Under the pieces are notes generated by a model. It ran no database searches. It was not told the origin of the DNA and was given only the letters and a program-made list of their open reading frames with translations. A stretch of DNA of 64,000 nt from Lycorma delicatula. Lineage: Eukaryota > Arthropoda > Insecta > Hemiptera > Fulgoridae. Position 1 is the first letter of the stretch. Each line of letters starts with the position of its first letter. This document shows, piece by piece, positions 57,891-64,000 of this stretch. Location: positions 296,397,647 to 296,461,646 of the forward strand of contig NC_134455.1 in the NCBI RefSeq assembly GCF_047948215.1. Direction: 5' to 3'. The position numbers and the translations under genes are program-made.

Positions 57891-60389
57891 CTTTTATAAG
57901 AAGTTTTTGCTGAAGAGTCTCAGTAAAGATTTGAAATTTTATTTCGGTCAAAAACCTCCACTCCTTTTTCCAATTTTTCTAAAAATGTAATACATTTTCC
58001 CGAAGGTAGTACCTGTCTACCGAGTTGGATGAAAATCGGTCAACTTAATTCAGAGTTATAAGACCAAATACAAGTTAACATACATGACATACGTGCGTAC
58101 ATACGCACGAACATCCGTCTAACAAAGTAGATATTTTCTACTTGGGAGCATTGGAATGAAATAACTTAGCAGATTATTTAATTTATTTAAATCTATTTTT
58201 TTAATCGGCCTTTTTTTAAATATTACCTTCTTAAGGCATTAACCTAACAAAGACCAATTTTTTTTAGATTTTCTTCTGACCAATCTGTATACTTTTCCGT
58301 TACAGCTATAGCAGCATATATCGGTATATCCGGGAAAGTAAAAACTTACTTTAAGTCAAAGAAATATTTTCTCAAGCATCTACAGTAGTCCTTTGCGCCT
58401 AAACGTAATGTAGGATTGATCTGAATCCATCCCGATGGAGTGAAGTAGTAATTTTCCGAAGCCATTCGTTGTTAAGTACGTCGTGTTTATTTATACTCTT
58501 TTGAAAAGCGGAAAGCAGTTTTAAAAGGCTTAATTTTATCGACATCGATTGGCTATAAAACTGATGTCAACTTACCGCACCCTAAATTAAACCACAGAAA
58601 TTAAATTATGCGACGCTTTAGCCATACTAGTTTAATTTAAGCTGTTTGCAGCAGTTTAGCTCATTCTCTACGATGTTTTCGCTTAAACATTGAACTTTTA
58701 ACGTTAAATTTAGGAGTCTTGCTATTAAAGAGAAACTTATTAGATCGATGATTTAATACCTTCAATAGTTATTTGTAATGTCGGCCTGACTAATGCTAAC
58801 CTTTACCGCTACTTTACGGCTATTAATATTTATTAGTAATATTAATAGTTTTATTTGGTATCCCTATTTTTTATTTTTTTCATCACCGGCCACAGTAGAA
58901 CCACATAGAATAGTTAATTACTGGCTATTGTTTATAGCTGTTTGTTTATATGACAGTTTTATTATTAGATATTTTCAATCGTTCAACGGCTTTTCGCTGT
59001 GAAGTTTAAAAGCTAATTGTAGTAAACTTGGTATCTTATTCGTATTTTTAAAACGATAAACTTTGTAAATGGAGGAAATTGTAACATTAATATCGCTGTG
59101 TTGTTTTTAATGAACCAAAATGTTTGTTAATATAATTGAATTATCTAGATATGTACGGTGTTCTAAAAAGTTAAGTAGTGGTCATGAATTCAGTACAGAT
59201 TAGAATATTGTTACTTTCTTGTGTCTGATACCATTTAACGATGATTTAAAAGGAGAGAAAATTATTGAAGTAAATTTAAAATTTTAATAATTTAAGTGCA
59301 AAAGAAAAGAAATGAGTTCAAATTAAGTGCCAAATTTTTCAAGATTTATTTTTATCATTCTCTCGGTAGGGAAGTTTTAAAATTATAGAGATATTACAAA
59401 ATTTTACACTACTTATTTTCTCTGTTTTACACTGGGAAACGTTAAGGATAAATTTCGACAAGCCGGTAGATAGAAGGGAAATGGAATGCATTCCTTCACG
59501 GAATATTCCACTTACCTCCTTGAATTTTATTATTGATTAATGATAGTCATAAACCTATTCGTTGACGGGATATCATTTGGTATTAATTAATTTTTGAATT
59601 TTTGTGCTTCGTAGAAGCAAACAATTTATGCTCCTTCTAAGCAGGAGCATACTCACGCCCATCACATTTTCAAAACTGAGATATTGCAGAAAGCAATGAA
59701 ATATCGTTTCATATTAAAAACTATACATACATTTTGAAAAAATTTCATTCTAACTGTTTTTGTTATATTGTTATTCAAGTATAAACAATAATGATTATTA
59801 ATTTATTAAATTTAATACAAATTGCGAAAATTAATAAAACAGATAAATAGTTAATATAATGCACAGGTTGAAGCAATCCTTGAGAGCAGTATGAAAACGC
59901 ATGAATGGCATCTGGGTTTAGTCGACACATTTTTATTTTACAACAGATTACAATTAATTTATAATATATATATATATCCTTTTAAATTTTTTTGTTCTTT
60001 TTTTTGAAAAGAAAACACAATTGGAATCCTGCATTATGGAAAGCACACCCAACATATATACTTACAAAACGTTTTTCTACTTACAGCTTTTGTTTATTTT
60101 TCCATTCACATTTAGTACTTTCTCAGATACCTTTGCTTTTTTTCTCCATGAGGATTTTTAAAATTAAAAACACAACGTAATAAAACTAAAACTGTATGTA
60201 GATATGTTTACCATCTTTGTCCCTGATATAAAATTTATATGACTATAATTTTTTTACAAGAAACTATATTTTATCTCAGAAGTATTGTAAGTATACTTTT
60301 AATATTTTATATTATTTATTTTATTAAATTTTACATAAAAAAAATAAATAAATAAAAGTCTTCAAGAATTAGATCTGCCTGCCCCGAAG
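57891..60389. other. AT-rich DNA with possible repeat body near 57995-58150
   Basis: The stretch around 57995-58150 has an ACATACGTGCGTACATACGC run and the 'atgaaaatcggtca' style common to ends of dispersed repeats in insects; no second copy was found in the window. No gene recognised in the rest. Confidence 0.4.
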
Positions 60390-61541
60390 ATCCTTGAAAA
60401 GGGAATGGGATGCGGCGCCCCTTGGTTACGCGCGTCTCCAGAGATCGTATACTTACAATCTGGAAGTCGTAAACAGGACACAGGTTTTCAGTCTGCTAGA
60501 GACCAATTTAATAACATGGCTAAGAAGTACTATGGGTAGTGTACCCATATATAGATGAGAGTGTCTCATCTACACAGACGGGTCTGTCTCGGCCGACGGA
60601 TGTCGCTGTTCTATTGTACTTCCTGACACCGAGATATTATATAAAATTAATGCCTGTTCTTCTGTGTACTTTTGCGAGGCCTTTGCAATTTACTTCGCCT
60701 TGAAAGTTATTGAAACCCACAGCGATGACAGCTTTCTAGTAATTACCGACTCTAGGAGTGTACTTGAGAGCTTGAGCTGCAAACGTTCTGAATCCATCGT
60801 CCAGATTATTCATGATATACTTTCAAGGATAAATAAGACTGGTTCTGGTACGGGTTCCTGGCCACTGTGGCATCCTTGGAACGAACGGACCGATGAGGCT
60901 GCCAAGAGAGCTACAATAAATGGCATCCTAGTGCAATCGAAATGTGAGAGAGACTTCATGAGATTAGTGCATGTAAAATTTCGGGCTCAGTGGAATAGGT
61001 TCTGGCTGCTGAGTCTTCACACGGCATTACATAACATCCGGGAGAATGTGCTCGAGAAACCTCTTTCCCCGAGCAACAGAAGAGACCAAGTCATCTTAAC
61101 TCGGCTAAGGATTGAACACACCACATTTATTTGATCACGCTCATCTATTTGATTCTCCTCAGATCAGTGAGGCTTGCAAGGTCAAGTGGTACGTGCACCA
61201 TCTGTTCTTTGATTGCCCAATCTTTGGAACCATCCGACAAAACTTAGACCTGGATTCGGATATGAAATTTCTATTAAACCACAACGAAGATGTAAAACAC
61301 CTGTTACGGTTCCTGTTCTATCATGGAATGAAGAATACGATTTAGTGATTTTTGTGTGATTATGTATTTTATTTTGTTCTTATTGTTGTTATTTGTCTAT
61401 GTTTATTCTTTGTTGTTACTGTTACTTTATTGTTTATTTTTGTTGTTTTATATAATACTACATGATAGTGTTAAGTCGCTAATCACTGTAACTGTTGATG
61501 CGACAGTTAATAAAAGCATTAAAAAATTTAAAAAAAAATTA
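60390..61541 (+). pseudogene. Non-LTR retrotransposon, RNase H and C-terminal part
   Basis: 5'-truncated element ending in an A-rich tail (about 61519-61541). An RNase H domain is readable from 60571 (YTDGSVSADGC). Catalytic residues are Asp 60577-60579, Glu 60676-60678 (FCEAFAI), Asp 60748-60750 (ITDSRS) and Asp 60892-60894 (RTDEAAK), all in one frame. The block before the last Asp is shortened: HPWNERTDEAAK lacks the usual Gly-Ile-x-Gly. After a frameshift near 61115-61130 the C-terminal part continues with an EACKVKW...HHLFFDCP block, a Cys/His motif typical of these proteins. A stop lies at 60556-60558 just upstream of YTDGS, and the RT domain is missing. RNase H normally removes RNA from the RNA-DNA hybrid made during insertion. 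Clade (jockey/I-like) is inferred. Confidence 0.85.
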
Positions 61542-64000
61542 AGTGGAGATCTCTGCGTAGTTGTTAAACGTGATTAAATGAACAAACGGAATAAATGGGA
61601 AAAATATTTGTAAACAATTAGTCTATTTACTACTGCTAGAATACAGGTGCTTAACAACTATTTACCATTGTGGCCATTATTATCTGTTTAGCAGCGAGTC
61701 GTACAGTTTCAGCTGGGAAAATTTATTTTGAAAGTGTCTGTCTAATTGTGACGTCATCGCCTTCTTTTTTTTTAACTTTGTTTTTAATTTTAATTTATTG
61801 ATTTATTAATAATTATTAAACTCTGATTGTAAAAAAATGTTTACAATAATTAATAAATTCAGTAATAACAATAAAAAAAAAAGAAATATCAGAAGTTATT
61901 AATGAAATAAAATTTTATGTACTTTTCATTTTTTTTTAAATTGTGTGCGTAATTTAATAGGCGTACAAGGATGTCAGATGGTGTCCACATCAGATTTTTG
62001 TATTATGTATGTACACTCAATCACATTCGTTTGTGCGTGTGTGCGCACGCATACTTAATACAAAAGAGGGATACATTCAGAAAAACGTGTGTACGCACGA
62101 GAACTTACCGGATTATGAACAAATAATACGTAAATTTTGTACACATTTGCCTTTTATCATTTCGTTCAGTAAATCTAAAAATTAATGTTTTTATTATTTA
62201 ATATTGATGTAATGGACGGTTAGCATAAGACCGGTTTGTATAGCGGCTAGAAAATTCGTTAATAAGCCAAAAATTTCACCCGACTTCCCTTTTGAATGAA
62301 ATTTTCACTTAACAAAATGTAGATAAAGTCCACATGTATAGTAGATTTTGCTTAATTTCTGAATTTTACCTAATAATTGGCGCTCGTAGGTAGTGATCTC
62401 ATGATTTTATACCCAGCCAAAGTCCATTTCTAAGCGGGCAAGGAATAGGAAATGTGAGGAAATAGAACCGCTTCTTATTCGAACAAATTTTTACTTTGTA
62501 ATAATTTTTCTTAAGGTAAGAAGTAAGATAGAGTTCAATACCTCTGAACCTTTTAATACTCGTAGAGATGATAACAACCACAATAGTGTGTCGGCCGATC
62601 CGATTAATGAAATTTTAATATTTTTTTCATGTTTCCTTTTTATATTTTATTAAGTATGTTATTTACAAATTAATTAAAGCTTTTGAAATTAAGCCAAAAG
62701 GTTTAAAGCCAAAGTTATTAACATGCAATATCTGGTCATTGTTGCAAATTTGGTTGCGTTGTTGCTGTTACCATCATCGTTGTAATTATTATTACTGTTA
62801 TTTCTAATCAATGTTTATAATTTTAAATAATTATTTGGGAATTACGGCTAGTATTGTAAGTAAAACTTAGTTTTTTCAATTTATTATTTTTTCCAAAAAT
62901 GAATTACCCTAGAAGTATAACATATATATTTATGTTATATAAATATGAACGTATGTATCTCGTTAAATACACATAAATGTCATGTGTATTTAAATACAGG
63001 TACTTATGAAAAATTAATTTTATCTTAATGTTTCATAAAGTAACCGAAAAAAAATTCTTATTCGACGTAAATTATACGCATAAATGAAGGTTCATGATTT
63101 ACGTTTTATATCTTCTGAAATTAGTCTTACGTCAGAAATAACCTTTCAGTCGTAGCATTCTTAACGCGTTTAAGTTGAACATAGATGTATTTTTAATATA
63201 CGTATTTTTGACATTTTAATTAGGCCTTTTTTTGCGGGTAAAAAATTTCTAGTAAAAATTCGTTTACATTTGTAGTTCTCATTGAATTAATATATGAATT
63301 TATCCATGCGTAATATAAACGTACTTATGTCGTGTGACTTTGTAGACTCCTACTTCGTTTTACTTTACGAAATGAAAGCCTACAAAGTCAAAAACGTTTT
63401 GTGAAATTTCTTAGTTGCACTGGTACATATATGGATGGATTATATATTTTGTTTATTATTGTTCTTATTTTTTCTTACTGCTTGGTATACAAGTGGAAGT
63501 TTAATCAACTGTATTTCCTTGATGTTAAATAAATATTATTGTATAAGCGCAGCGGTAGTAACATTTAATTTAAACTGCAACTGATTTGCAAAATTAATAA
63601 TTAAAAAAAAGAAAAGGACGTAAACTAAAATAAGTTAACAATTATGAACTAATCACTAAATAAAGGAATTTCTTCCCTTAACACCAAGTAAAATGATTTT
63701 ACGTTTGTCAATCGTGCTTTTTTCTAAAGTCGAATCTGTCTGTCTAATTTTAACACTGATATTGAATTATCTCTATTAGTGTTGTTATATATGACTACAT
63801 GAAAAAATCAGCCATTTCTGTTTTTGTGAATGAGGAATTTGTATTGCTTGACAAAGTTAACTTACAAACAAGCTGCCTAGAGATCTAAACTTTATTTATT
63901 TTTAATCGGTATTCACTGGTCCATAAAACAAATAATATACCATCACATAATATGTAATCTTTATTACACGCTGATATGTTATTTTCTTACTACATTTGTT
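61542..64000. other. AT-rich DNA, no gene seen
   Basis: Short alternating GT/CA patches near 62030-62055. No coding sequence, SINE copy or transposase recognised to the end of the window. Confidence 0.55.

Overview
The window is animal nuclear DNA, very AT-rich and gene-poor, and is most easily read as a stretch of an insect genome with very long introns. The organism is inferred, not shown: mariner-type transposons, a tRNA-derived SINE, decayed non-LTR retrotransposons and a MAGUK-type exon fit an insect, and the repeat types look hemipteran to me (weak inference). There are no prokaryotic operons, no rRNA, no intact tRNA gene and no CRISPR array.

Host coding sequence: one exon is convincing, 14146-14337 (+). 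It is 64 codons with phase 0 at both ends, a good 3' splice site and a good 5' splice site, and encodes the L27 region of a CASK/Lin-2 type membrane-associated guanylate kinase. No other exon of that gene was recognised, so much of the window may be its introns. A second, uncertain candidate lies at about 30.2-31.0 kb: a signal-peptide-like ORF followed by a 123-codon open frame. Its amino-acid pattern recurs, partly broken, at about 9.65-9.95 kb (+), 6.2-6.48 kb (-) and 31.40-31.54 kb (-).

Layout. 0.9-2.5 kb: decayed reverse transcriptase and a decayed mariner-like transposase. 2.9-3.4 kb: non-autonomous repeat with a Helitron-like end. 4.1 kb: SINE. 6.07-10.08 kb: large nested inverted repeat with the unknown protein module in its outer arms. 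10.09-11.68 kb: non-LTR retrotransposon (-). 11.8-12.95 kb: C-rich, G-poor tract and a diverged SINE. 14.1 kb: CASK-like exon. 19.06-21.56 kb: two different mariner-superfamily elements abutting each other. 22.1-23.4 kb: long direct repeats. 23.9-25.3 kb: a third mariner-like element. 30.2-31.5 kb: unknown module and inverted repeat. 32-58 kb: seven SINE copies of the main family, relic GC-rich repeats, a tRNA-like palindrome at 47.2 kb, a non-LTR tail at 51 kb, and transposase and non-LTR fragments at 55.5-56.7 kb. 60.4-61.5 kb: RNase H end of another non-LTR element. The rest is AT-rich DNA with (TA)n and other microsatellites.

How the parts relate: the main SINE carries a tRNA-like head with internal A and B boxes and sits between perfect or near-perfect 12-16 bp target duplications, as expected for mobilisation by non-LTR machinery. 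The transposases all carry stops, frameshifts or lost parts, so this is a graveyard. The most unusual signals are the repeated unknown protein module associated with inverted repeats, the abutting mariner pair, a SINE rewritten by an inverted template switch, and the tRNA-like palindrome.
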